Shown here: one piece after another, positions 15,568 through 23,538 of the stretch
Numbering within the stretch: position 1 is the stretch's first letter
Layout of the letters: each line of letters starts with the position of its first letter
From: Streptomyces sp. MJM8645
GTDB taxonomy: Bacteria > Actinomycetota > Actinomycetes > Streptomycetales > Streptomycetaceae
Assembly: GCF_001625365.1 (NCBI RefSeq)
Contig: NZ_LJJF01000002.1
Span: 1,213,501-1,277,500, forward strand
Direction: 5' to 3'
DNA: 64,000 bases
Position numbers and translations under genes: made by a program
Notes under the pieces: model-generated
Seen by the model: only the letters and a program-made list of their open reading frames with translations
Told to the model about the DNA's origin: nothing
The model's database searches: none

Positions 15568-15835
15568 GCCCGCAACCTACGTCGCCCGGACGCGGCCCGC
15601 CCCCGGGCACCCGGTCCGCCCCGGGGCCGGCCGGACGGACGCTGGGCAATCGGGTGAACCCCACGACGGCCGCCGCGGTGGCGCCGACAGGTCCGGATCC
15701 GGCTCGGAGCGCGGTGCGCAGCGCCGGGAGCAGGGTGGCCTCGGCCCAGGTGAGGAAGGCCGGCCGGCTGTCGCCGCCGACCGGGATGAGGGGGGCCTCG
15801 CCGAAACTCGGCGCGCAGCGCTGTTCGGTCATCAT
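15557..15835 (-). CDS. Doubtful 92-residue ORF
   Basis: Open frame starting with two consecutive ATG codons and overlapping the start of the downstream 126-residue ORF by 11 bp. The first 60 residues (including FLTWAEATLLPALRTALR) look protein-like. The C-terminal third (PGADRVPGGGPRPGDVG) looks like non-coding translation. No clear ribosome binding site. It may be a fragment. Confidence 0.25.
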   Translation of the reverse strand: MMTEQRCAPSFGEAPLIPVGGDSRPAFLTWAEATLLPALRTALRAGSGPVGATAAAVVGFTRLPSVRPAGPGADRVPGGGPRPGDVGCGHDQ

Positions 15836-15922
15836 CGTGTATCCGATCTGCGCCCGAACGCGGCAGGCGCCCGCACCACCGCTGTTCGTGACGGCCCGTG
15901 CTCAAGGGCGGCGGCGAATCAC

Positions 15923-16216
15923 TCAGTCGCCCGCCGCGGGCAAGGCGATGCGGCGCACCTGACCGGCTTCCAGCTCGACGACGACGGCCAGCACCGGGCG
16001 CAGCCAGCGCACCATCGACGGCACGCCCGGATGCGGCTTTCGAAGCCGCCCGGCGACGGGCGACCCGAGCTCGGCCCGCTCCTGCCCGGACAACTCGCGA
16101 GTCACCAACCGCCGACCGTCGACGAGCACCACCAGCAACCGCCCAGGTTCGCCGGGCTCGTCCGGCTCGCTGACGGCCCCGACCACCCAGCCCCTCACCG
16201 CAGCCCGCCCGGACAC
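15923..16216 (-). pseudogene. Possible remnant of the C-terminal OB domain of an ATP-dependent DNA ligase
   Basis: From a GTG at 16216 the 97-residue frame reads AAVRGWVVGAVSEPDEPG, then RLLVVLVDGRRL, an ELSGQERAELGSPV segment and SMVRWLRPVLAVVVELEAGQ. The order (G-V-V-G, hydrophobic strand, helix with E-R-AEL, then W-x-RP followed by V-V-V-E-x) resembles the OB-fold end of ATP-dependent DNA ligases. No adenylation domain (KxDG motif) precedes it, and no good ribosome binding site is present. It may be a decayed ligase tail or an unrelated small protein. Confidence 0.35.
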
Positions 16217-16433
16217 CGTTCCAGCGCGGGCGGCACGATCATCGACGGACTCCTTCCGTACACGAGGTGTGATCACCCGAGCATGGCAGCAGGCCCTGAC
16301 GGGCGCGATCCATGCGGTCGTCGATCCCGCCGCTCTTCCAGACGGGGACGGGCACGGAAACCGGGCAAGGGTGCTCGCCTCGAAAGGCCCACCTCCGGAT
16401 GTGGGTCCGCCGGCGATGGCCGAGGCTCGGTGC

Positions 16434-16727
16434 ATGGCATCGATCATCGTGCTCTTCGAGCTGGAGCCCGACGGGGCCATCGGTGCGGAAAGTGCGGAAG
16501 GCACGGACGGTGCGGAAGGCGCCGAGCCCGCCGTGATCGCGGTGCACGCCGCCGGAGCCGATCCCGACGTGCCCGAGGACCCGCAGCCGTACACGCTGTG
16601 CGGGCTGGAGACCGGCCCGATGGAACACACGCACTACCGGCCGGTCCGGCCCGGCGAGCCCTGGTACCCGCCCACCCTCGCCGACCAGCGGTGCCAGGAG
16701 TGCGAGCGCGCCCTGCGCACGCAGTGA
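16434..16727 (+). CDS. 97-residue Cys-containing small protein, paralogue A
   Basis: The frame from ATG 16434 (GAGG upstream) gives MASIIVLFELEPDG, a variable acidic loop, then YTLCGLETGPMEHTHY and a C-terminal CQECERALR. Cysteines and histidines in this order (C, HxH, CxxC) suggest a small zinc-binding or redox fold. It has a clear paralogue 300 bp downstream (17028-17363) with the same framework: a hydrophobic VVVLEL start, TLCGL(E/D)T and a terminal Cys pair. Longer in-frame starts exist but add unsupported sequence. Function unknown. Confidence 0.6.
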   Translation: MASIIVLFELEPDGAIGAESAEGTDGAEGAEPAVIAVHAAGADPDVPEDPQPYTLCGLETGPMEHTHYRPVRPGEPWYPPTLADQRCQECERALRTQ

Positions 16728-17027
16728 CCGCCGTGCTGGGGAGAGGCGGGCGACCCCGCCCGGAGCCTGCAACTGCACGTCAGCGCGCCCCGGCACGTAC
16801 GGCGTCACGGCCCGCGCGGGTTTCACCCCGTCGCGGTACCTGGGGTGACCGCCCGCCGGCGCCACGTCTCCACCGATCACGGGCGTCGTGCTGGGGCGGG
16901 GCACGCCTTCAGGTTCTCTGCCATCGCGCGCGCGGCCGGTCGGAGCCCGTCCGCCGGGGGTGGCCCGGGCTGGTCCGGATGCCACCGAGCGGGTGCGGCG
17001 GACCGGCCCAGCAGCGACGTTGAGAAG

Positions 17028-17363
17028 ATGGACATCGTCGTCGTACTTGAGCTAGACATGCCGACCAACGTGCGGCTCCTCGGCCCCGACCACACCCCGG
17101 CGGACCCGGAGAGCCCGGTGCGCCGCGTACACGTCGCCCCCGCGGAAGCCTCGGGCACCTGCGGCCTCCGCACCCTGTGCGGCCTGGACACCGACGGAAT
17201 GACCCTCGCCCCGCACCGCTACGCCCACCAACCTCCACCGCACTGGCTCACCTGCAGCACGTGCCAGGCCGCCAGACAGGACCCCGCACCCGACACCACC
17301 GAAGCGGCCGCCCAGGAGCAGCGCGAGGACGACGCCCACCCGGCGGAAACCGCCGCACACTGA
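17028..17363 (+). CDS. 111-residue Cys-containing small protein, paralogue B
   Basis: From ATG 17028, with GAGAAG close upstream, the product reads MDIVVVLELDMPTNVRLLGP and later RTLCGLDTDGMTLAPHRY. It ends its conserved part with LTCSTCQAARQ, followed by a polar, acidic tail. The pattern parallels the upstream gene at 16434, so the pair arose by tandem duplication. The CxxC and the earlier Cys could bind zinc. The conserved core (~80 residues) has no membrane segment. Function unknown. Confidence 0.6.
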   Translation: MDIVVVLELDMPTNVRLLGPDHTPADPESPVRRVHVAPAEASGTCGLRTLCGLDTDGMTLAPHRYAHQPPPHWLTCSTCQAARQDPAPDTTEAAAQEQREDDAHPAETAAH

Positions 17364-17394
17364 GCACCGCACCCACCGCACCCACCGCGTCGAG

Positions 17395-17426
17395 CGCGCG
17401 GGCGCGCGGGCGCGCGGGCGCGCGGG
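17395..17426. repeat. 8-bp tandem repeat (four copies of CGCGCGGG)
   Basis: Four exact consecutive copies lie in the gap after the second Cys-rich gene. A second tandem tract, CAGTCCGG repeated about five to six times with one slip, occupies 17501-17544. Together they fill most of the intergenic region before the DedA gene. No gene was seen here. Confidence 0.8.
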
Positions 17427-17628
17427 CGGCGGCCGACGGCCGGTCGCCTCCTCAGCGCGAGCCGATGCTTCGGACCGAACGCGCAGTGGGCCCGGCCCGG
17501 CAGTCCGGCAGTCCGGCAGTCCGGGCAGTCCGGCAGTCCGGCAGGCTGCTCATCGGCCGCTCCCCCGGCCCTCGACGCACGCGTTACATTGAGGCGCAAG
17601 GGGCGGCAGATCCCGAACGGGGTGGCTG

Positions 17629-18285
17629 ATGCACTCGATCACCGACTGGCTGGACGGCCTGTCCGGCCCGGTCGTGTACGCGGTCGTCGCCGCCCTCGTC
17701 TTCGCCGAGGACGCCCTCTTCTTCAGCTTCCTCATCCCCGGCGAGAGCGCCGCCGTCCTCGCCGGTTTCCTCGCGCACCAGGGCAGGGTGTCCATCGGCT
17801 GGCTGGTCCTCGCCGTGGTCGGCGCGGCCGTCCTGGGGGACTCCGTCGCGTACGAGATCGGCCGCCGCATCGGCCCGGCGGTCCTCGACACGCGCATGCT
17901 GCGACGCCATGAGGAGCAGGTCGACAAGGCCCGTGACCTGATCCGCCGGCGGGGGCCGGCCGCCGTCTTCTTCGGCCGTTTCGTCGCCTTCTTCCGCCCC
18001 GTGGTGCCGACGCTGGCCGGCGTCTCCCGCATGCCGTACCGCCGTTTCCTCCTCTTCAACGCCCTCGGCGGCCTCGCCTGGGGCGTGGGGTTCACCCTCC
18101 TCGGCTACTTCGCGGGGGCCGCCTACACCAAGGTCGAGGGCACGGTCGGCGGCGTCGTCGCCGCCCTGCTCGCCGCGGCGGTCGTCATCGCCCTCATCGT
18201 CTGGCGCGTACGCCGCCGCAGGTCCGCGGCCCGTACGCGGTCCCGCCGTACGCAGTCCCGCGAGGGCCAGGACGCGAAGCACTGA
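17629..18285 (+). CDS. DedA family membrane protein
   Basis: DedA/SNARE-associated proteins are flippase-like transporters linked to membrane lipid recycling and envelope homeostasis. The 218-residue product has the family signature: FAEDALFFSFLIPGESAAVLAGFL near the N-terminus, GDSVAYEIGRRIG, then FFGRFVAFFRPVVPTLAGVSRMPYRRFLLFNALGG with the conserved arginines and glycines. Four to five membrane segments are visible and the tail is strongly basic. Length is typical. It stands alone, flanked by repeats upstream and an SsgA-like gene downstream. Confidence 0.9.
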   Translation: MHSITDWLDGLSGPVVYAVVAALVFAEDALFFSFLIPGESAAVLAGFLAHQGRVSIGWLVLAVVGAAVLGDSVAYEIGRRIGPAVLDTRMLRRHEEQVDKARDLIRRRGPAAVFFGRFVAFFRPVVPTLAGVSRMPYRRFLLFNALGGLAWGVGFTLLGYFAGAAYTKVEGTVGGVVAALLAAAVVIALIVWRVRRRRSAARTRSRRTQSREGQDAKH

Positions 18286-18567
18286 CGGCCGGACCGCCCT
18301 ACCGACCGCACCGCGCGCGCCGGGGCCCGCGAACGGCCAAGGCGGCGCGCCCGGCGACGGGCCGGGGCCGGGAACCGCGCCGGAACGGGCCACACCGGCC
18401 CTGGCCCGCGCCGGAACGGTCCGTGCATGAGCGAACACGCCGCGCACGCGGGGTTTCCGCATCAGGGCCATGAATCGGCCCGGGGAGGGTAGCCGAGCGC
18501 TGCCGCCGCCGGCGCTCGGTGCCGCTGCGGACAACCCGGCGCCACAGCCAGAAACGGAGTCCGTCGC

Positions 18568-18969
18568 ATGACCGTCGTCACCTCCTGGTCCACCGCCGTC
18601 ACGCTGCCCGAAGGCCCGTTCCCCGACGTGACCGTCGAGGCGCAACTGCGCTTCGACACCTCGCTGCCGTACGCGGTGTGCCTGGTCTTCCCGCCCCTCG
18701 GGGGCGGCGGGGAGGCGCAGTGGGTCTTCTCGCGTGACCTGCTGGACGAGGGCCGCCACGCCCCCGCCGGCCACGGGGACGTGACGGTCGCGCCCGGGCG
18801 GGCGGGCCGGGTCCTGGTCACCCTGTGCGCCGAGAACGGCCGGGCCGTGATCAGCATCCCCGCGGACGCCGTGACGGCCTTCCTCCTCGACTCCTTCGCC
18901 CTGGTGCCGGCCGACACCGAATCCGACCACCTCGACATCGACGCCGTCCTCGACCGGATCCGGTCCTGA
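18568..18969 (+). CDS. SsgA-like sporulation/cell-division protein (SALP)
   Basis: SsgA-like proteins control septum placement and spore-wall formation in morphologically complex actinomycetes. The 133-residue protein has the family landmarks: LRFDTSLPYAVCLVF, EAQWVFSRDLLDEG, a short basic-polar loop, and a C-terminal ADTESDHLDIDAVLDRI matching the typical TESEHLD motif. The start has GGAG upstream. The alpha-beta organisation and length fit the family. Its presence supports Streptomyces or Kitasatospora as the source. Which SALP subtype it is cannot be told by eye. Confidence 0.88.
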   Translation: MTVVTSWSTAVTLPEGPFPDVTVEAQLRFDTSLPYAVCLVFPPLGGGGEAQWVFSRDLLDEGRHAPAGHGDVTVAPGRAGRVLVTLCAENGRAVISIPADAVTAFLLDSFALVPADTESDHLDIDAVLDRIRS

Positions 18970-19207
18970 CCCGCCACGGCCGACGGCGACGACCGCTCGG
19001 CGAAGGGCCGGGCATGCCCGAGCGGGGAACCGACCCATTCCGCTGCGGGCAGGATGGTTTGCCCGGCCCGCAGAGCGGTACACGCGGATCATGGGCGCGG
19101 CCGGAGAAACGACGGCTCCACCACCCCCGGACGGTTCCGGCATCACCATCGAACGGCCGGACCGGCCCCTCCTGACAACCGTCCCAGTCACCACACGGGA
19201 GGACCTC

Positions 19208-19363
19208 GTGATCGTCCTCGGCGTCATCCTGCTCATCATCGGTTTCGTCACCGGGATCTCGATCCTGTGGACCATCGGCATCATCCTGGCCGTCATCGGC
19301 CTCGTCCTGTGGATCGCGGGCTCCGTCGGGCACGCCGTCGGCGGGCGTCGTCACTACTACTGA
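19208..19363 (+). CDS. 51-residue two-helix membrane protein (DUF6131-like)
   Basis: The GTG at 19208 is 5 nt after GGAGG, so it is preferred over an upstream ATG that lacks a ribosome binding site. The product is two hydrophobic segments (VLGVILLIIGFVTG and TIGIILAVIGLVLWIAG) separated by SILW, ending GGRRHYY. This matches the short DUF6131 proteins of actinobacteria. Role unknown; probably membrane-associated and possibly stress-related. Confidence 0.75.
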   Translation: MIVLGVILLIIGFVTGISILWTIGIILAVIGLVLWIAGSVGHAVGGRRHYY

Positions 19364-19568
19364 TCCACTCGTCCTACTTTCTGCACCACCCGCCCCAACC
19401 CCTGATCCGCCCGTTCACCGGCTCGTGCGGCTGTCAGCCCCGGCACCACGTGGGTGCCGACGCCGACAGCCGCACGGCGCCGCCCGCCGCCCGCCGCCCT
19501 CAGCGGCGGAGGCGGCTCGCCCTCAACGACGGTGGCGGCCGGCCGTCAACGACGGTGGCGGCCGGCCC

Positions 19569-21158
19569 TCAGCGGCGGTGCCGCCCGGCGCTGCGGCCGG
19601 GCGCCGGGACCACGCCCGGGGCCGGGAGGAACAGCCGGGCGACCTCGCGGCCCAGGTTCACACCGATCGCCACCGCCATCGCCGTGGCCGTGGCGCGCCC
19701 GACGCCGACGAGCCCGATCTCGGGCTCGCCCCGGACGAAGGCGAGCAGCCCGAAGTACAGCAACGAGCCGGGCAGCAGCGGCCCCAGGGCCGCGGTGACG
19801 TACGGCAGCGAGGAGCTTCCCCGGTAGCGGGCCATGAGCTGGCCGGACAGGCCCACCAGCCCGGCGGCGAGGCCGGTGGCCATGATGGGCTCGCCGCCGG
19901 CGTTGACCAGCACGCCGTACGTCGTCCAGCCGACCCCGCTGTTGAGCAGGACGGCCGGCAGCGTGCCCGGCTCGGTGTTGAGCAGCACCGCGAAGGTCAG
20001 GGTGAGCAGGAGCGCCGCCACCAGTTGGAGCGGCGGGTTCGACGCGGCGACCGGGGCGGGCCGGGTCGCCAGGTCGGCGCCGTTGTTGACGCCGATGTAG
20101 AGCACGGTCATCACCCCGACCACCACGCCGGCCATCATGTACAGCGTTTCCATCAGGCGTGCGGCCGCGGTGAGGTAGAAACCCGCGAGGCCGTCCTGCG
20201 CCGCCGCCACCATGGGCCATCCGGGCAGGAGCGTGTACAGCCCTCCGGTGATCACCACCGATCCGCCCAGGTTCAGCCCGTTGAAGGAGAGCAGGATGCC
20301 GATCGCCGCCGCCGGGGTCGCGGCCGTCGCGATCCGGTAGAACTCCGGGAGGTCGTGGCGTCCGACCAGCGCCGAGAGCCGGTCGCCGGCCAGTGCCGCG
20401 GCGACGGCGCTGACGAACACCAGCCAGGCCCGGGCGTCGGCCCGGCCGCCGACCAGCAGCGTCGCGGCGCCGGCCAGCAGGCCGGAGGACAGGACCAGGA
20501 GCCACGCGGGGTAGTGGCGGCAGTGCCGGCGCACGGCCCTCAGCCGGTGGTGGGCGTCGTCGACGACGAGTCCGCCGGTCGTGATCTCGGTGACCAGCCG
20601 GAAGAGCACGGCCAGCCGCGCGTAGTCCCCGGCCGGGTGGCGCACGGACCGCTCGACCGTCACGGGCGGCTCCGAGGGGCCCGGCTGGTACGAGATCGCC
20701 ACCCGGGTGAAGGTGACCTGGGGGTCGCAGGGCTGGGCCCGGTAGGCCTGCGCGACGGCGAGCATGGCGGCCTCGACGTCCTCGGCGGCCTCGCCGCAGG
20801 CCAGCATCAGCTCACCCACCAGCAGTGCGAGGTCCAGGACGGCGGCCACCACGGCCGGTCCCGGGTCGTCCGCGCCGGGTTCGCCGGTCACCAGCGGGCG
20901 GTCGGTGGTCGGGGTGCGCAGCAGCGGCAGCATCAGGTCCGGCCAGGCCGCCGTGCCCTCGGCATCGACGGGTCCGCTCTCCGCCCCGGGCGGCGCCGGC
21001 CGGCCGGGCGCCCGGCCCTCCCCCTGAACTAGACCTTCCCCGGAGGCGGGGGCGGCCCCGGGGGCCTCCTCCGGACTCGCCTGGGGCGGGACTCTTCCGG
21101 TCCGGCTCGCCGGCCCGTCCGCCTCGGCCCGCACGCCGAACTGCTCGTGTTCCGGCAT
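19569..21158 (-). CDS. Threonine/serine exporter (ThrE) family protein
   Basis: ThrE-family proteins have an N-terminal DUF1212 domain and a C-terminal membrane domain that exports Thr/Ser or small solutes. The ~529-residue product begins with a disordered acidic/Pro-rich region (1-75). The cytoplasmic ThrE domain follows (CGEAAEDVEAAMLAVAQAY ... VTFTRVAISY), then about ten membrane segments including GSVVITGGLYTLLPGWPMV. The ATG at 21158 (MPEHEQF) is preferred to a start 14 codons earlier. The extreme 3' end runs into a 23-bp direct duplication at 19523-19567 just past the stop. It stands alone between a small membrane protein and qcrB. Confidence 0.85.
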   Translation of the reverse strand: MPEHEQFGVRAEADGPASRTGRVPPQASPEEAPGAAPASGEGLVQGEGRAPGRPAPPGAESGPVDAEGTAAWPDLMLPLLRTPTTDRPLVTGEPGADDPGPAVVAAVLDLALLVGELMLACGEAAEDVEAAMLAVAQAYRAQPCDPQVTFTRVAISYQPGPSEPPVTVERSVRHPAGDYARLAVLFRLVTEITTGGLVVDDAHHRLRAVRRHCRHYPAWLLVLSSGLLAGAATLLVGGRADARAWLVFVSAVAAALAGDRLSALVGRHDLPEFYRIATAATPAAAIGILLSFNGLNLGGSVVITGGLYTLLPGWPMVAAAQDGLAGFYLTAAARLMETLYMMAGVVVGVMTVLYIGVNNGADLATRPAPVAASNPPLQLVAALLLTLTFAVLLNTEPGTLPAVLLNSGVGWTTYGVLVNAGGEPIMATGLAAGLVGLSGQLMARYRGSSSLPYVTAALGPLLPGSLLYFGLLAFVRGEPEIGLVGVGRATATAMAVAIGVNLGREVARLFLPAPGVVPAPGRSAGRHRR

Positions 21159-21480
21159 CGTCGCTCCCTGCCGCACCCCCCACCTGATGACCTTTCGCAC
21201 CCACTCGACTACCCGCAGCCATCATTTCGTGAACGTCCCGACCGGAGCGCGGGGGTCCGTTCACGCCCGCCGTCCGTGGGTCGGCCCGCTGCCTCCAGAC
21301 CAGGGCTCGGGGAGAATCCGCAGGTCAGCGGGCCGACGCCGGAACCTGGGAGGGCGGAGGAGCACCGAGCCGCGGCCGTCCGAGTGAAGCCCGTAGTGGT
21401 GGGCGAGCCCCGTCCGGCCGTCCCGCCGCCACGGGATATGGCTATCGGGACACACGATCGGAGCGGACGGGAGGAGCGGC
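21159..21480. other. Divergent intergenic region between thrE-like gene and qcrB-like gene
   Basis: About 320 bp separating two divergent start codons. It must contain both promoters. No conserved box or strong inverted repeat was picked out, and the short open frames inside lack ribosome binding sites. Confidence 0.5.
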
Positions 21481-23103
21481 GTGCGGCTGTCGAGGTGGAG
21501 GGCGCGGGCCGGGCGGCGGGCGGAGCGGGCCGCCCGGAGCACGGCGGTCGCGCTGGACCGGCGGCTGCCGCTGTTCGACGGGGCCAAGGGCCTGCTCCGG
21601 AAGGTCTTTCCCGACCACTGGTCCTTCCTGCTCGGCGAGTTGGCGCTCTACACCTTCGTGCTGCTGCTGTTGACCGGCGTCTTCCTGACGTTCTTCTTCA
21701 CACCGTCCATGACCGAGATCGTGTACGCCGGAACGTACCCGCCGCTTCGCGGGGTGCGGATGTCCCAGGCGTACGCCTCGACGCTGTCGATCAGTTTCGA
21801 CGTGCGCGGCGGCCTGCTGATCCGCCAGATCCACCACTGGGCGGCACTGGTGTTCACCGCCGCGATCTGCGCGCACCTGCTGCGCATCTTCCTCACCGGC
21901 GCGTTCCGCCGCCCCAGGGAGGTCAACTGGCTGGTGGGACTGACGCTGTTCCAACTCGCCCTGCTGGAGGGTTTCGCCGGCTATTCGCTGCCCGACGACC
22001 TGCTCTCCGGCACCGGTCTGCGCACGGCCCAGGGCTTCATCCTGTCGGTCCCGCTGGTCGGCACCTACCTGAGCTTCTTCCTCTTCGGCGGGGAGCTTCC
22101 CGGGCACGACATCGTCCCCCGGTTGTACAGCGCGCACATCCTGCTGCTGCCTGGTCTCCTGCTCGGCCTGATCACCGCGCACCTGATCCTGGTCTTCCAC
22201 CTCAAGCACACGCAGTGGGCCGGGCCCGGACGCACCAACCGCAACGTCGTCGGAAAGCCCCTCTTCCCGCACTTCAGCGTCCAGACGGCGGGCCTGATGG
22301 CGATGGTCTTCGGGGTGCTGGCGCTGGCCGCCGCCCTCGCCCAGGTCAACCCGATCTGGCTGTACGGGCCCTACCGCCCCGACCAGGACTCCACCGACGC
22401 GCAGCCGGACTGGTACATGGGGTTCATCGAGGGCGCGCTGCGGCTGATGCCCGGGGCCGAGACGCGGCTGTGGGGCCACACCGTCGCCTGGAACCCGCTG
22501 ATTCCGGCCGTGCTGTTCCCGCTGCTGTTCTTCACCGCCCTGTACGGCTATCCGTTCTTCGAGCGCTGGATCACCCCGGGGAGCGGCGAGCAGCACCTGT
22601 GCGACCGCCCCCGCAACCGGCAGACCCGGACGGCACTGGCTGTCGCCGGGACGTGCTTCTACGTCGTGCTGCTGGTCGCCGGCGGCCAGGACGTCGTCGC
22701 CCGGGCACTGGACGTGCCGGTGGAGGGCCTGAACTGGTTCCTGCGGGTGGGCCTGTTCGTCGGGCCGGCGGTGGCCTTCTGGATCACCCGGCGCCTGTGC
22801 CTGGCCTTGCAGGAGCGGGACCTGGAGCGGGTGGCGGAGGGAGACGAGACCGGGTTCGTGCACGAGGCCGTCGAGGGTGCCTTCCACGGCGAGCACCGGC
22901 CGCTTCCCACCGGCCTGCGCTACACGCTGGCCCTGCGCGACGCGCCGCTTCCCCTGCCGGCGCCGGGCGAGGGCGCCTCGCGGCGCGCACGGCTGCGGGC
23001 CGCCCTGAGCTCCTGGTACTACCGGGACAACGTGGAGACGGCGATGGACGAGCCGCAGCCGGAGCCGCTCGCGCCCGCCGACGCGGGACGCGCCGAGCGG
23101 TGA
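21481..23103 (+). CDS. Cytochrome bc complex cytochrome b subunit (QcrB-like, orphan copy)
   Basis: The 540-residue membrane protein matches actinobacterial QcrB: FPDHWSFLLGELALY near the N-terminus, RQIHHWAALVF with paired histidines for a heme, and later SAHILLLPGLLLGLITAHLILVFHLKHTQ with the second histidine set. PDWYMGFIEGALRLMPG is followed by WNPLIPAVLFPLLFF. A GTG start follows GGGAGGAG. It normally sits in a ctaE-qcrC-qcrA-qcrB cluster, but here it is alone, with a paralogous-looking ctaD/ctaF pair convergent downstream. It is probably a second, accessory copy rather than the housekeeping gene. Confidence 0.88.
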   Translation: MRLSRWRARAGRRAERAARSTAVALDRRLPLFDGAKGLLRKVFPDHWSFLLGELALYTFVLLLLTGVFLTFFFTPSMTEIVYAGTYPPLRGVRMSQAYASTLSISFDVRGGLLIRQIHHWAALVFTAAICAHLLRIFLTGAFRRPREVNWLVGLTLFQLALLEGFAGYSLPDDLLSGTGLRTAQGFILSVPLVGTYLSFFLFGGELPGHDIVPRLYSAHILLLPGLLLGLITAHLILVFHLKHTQWAGPGRTNRNVVGKPLFPHFSVQTAGLMAMVFGVLALAAALAQVNPIWLYGPYRPDQDSTDAQPDWYMGFIEGALRLMPGAETRLWGHTVAWNPLIPAVLFPLLFFTALYGYPFFERWITPGSGEQHLCDRPRNRQTRTALAVAGTCFYVVLLVAGGQDVVARALDVPVEGLNWFLRVGLFVGPAVAFWITRRLCLALQERDLERVAEGDETGFVHEAVEGAFHGEHRPLPTGLRYTLALRDAPLPLPAPGEGASRRARLRAALSSWYYRDNVETAMDEPQPEPLAPADAGRAER

Positions 23104-23148
23104 CCCCCAACGACCGACCGCTGACGACCGACCGCCGACCGGCCGGAC

Positions 23149-23538
23149 TCACTGCCCGCGCTGGGCGTGCTGAAAGACGAAGCCCAGGACGCCGGCGCCC
23201 GTCACACCCGCTCCGATGAGGAAGAGCCACAAGGCGTACACCAGCCCCAGCCCGGCGACCGCGACGCCCGCGGCGGTGAGCAGCGGGTAGTAGCTGCGCG
23301 GTGCGAAGAACTCCAGCGGCCCGACGCCGGTGACGATCTCGGCGTCGGTGCGGTCCTGCGGCCGGCGGCCGCGGCGGGAGTACTGGGTCCGGAAGAAGAA
23401 CGCGATCAGCGTGGACATCATGAAGGCCACGACCAGCGCCGCCTTGCCGGCCGGCTCCCGGGCGAACCAGCCGTAGATCGAAGCGGCGACGGCGAAGAAC
23501 AGCGCGACGCCCGCGAACAGGTAGGACTCGGTCTTCAC
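23149..23538 (-). CDS. ctaF: Cytochrome c oxidase subunit IV (CtaF-like)
   Basis: The 129-residue membrane protein has the actinobacterial subunit IV layout: two N-terminal helices (LFAGVALFFAVAASIYGWF and AALVVAFMMSTLIAFFF), the loop EIVTGVGPLEFFAPRSYYPL, then two more helices ending QHAQRGQ. The GTG start overlaps the ctaD stop (GTGA), so both are translated together. It is a small structural subunit of the aa3 oxidase. No subunit II or III gene is present in the window. Confidence 0.85.
   Translation of the reverse strand: MKTESYLFAGVALFFAVAASIYGWFAREPAGKAALVVAFMMSTLIAFFFRTQYSRRGRRPQDRTDAEIVTGVGPLEFFAPRSYYPLLTAAGVAVAGLGLVYALWLFLIGAGVTGAGVLGFVFQHAQRGQ

Noticed and set aside
17395..17544. 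Possible CRISPR array
   Set aside because: Units are only 8 bp with no spacers; simple tandem repeats.
18421..18495. Short ORF and SigB-like promoter before the SsgA-like gene
   Set aside because: The 21-residue frame has no clear role, and the -35/-10 spacing is too long for a SigB-type promoter.
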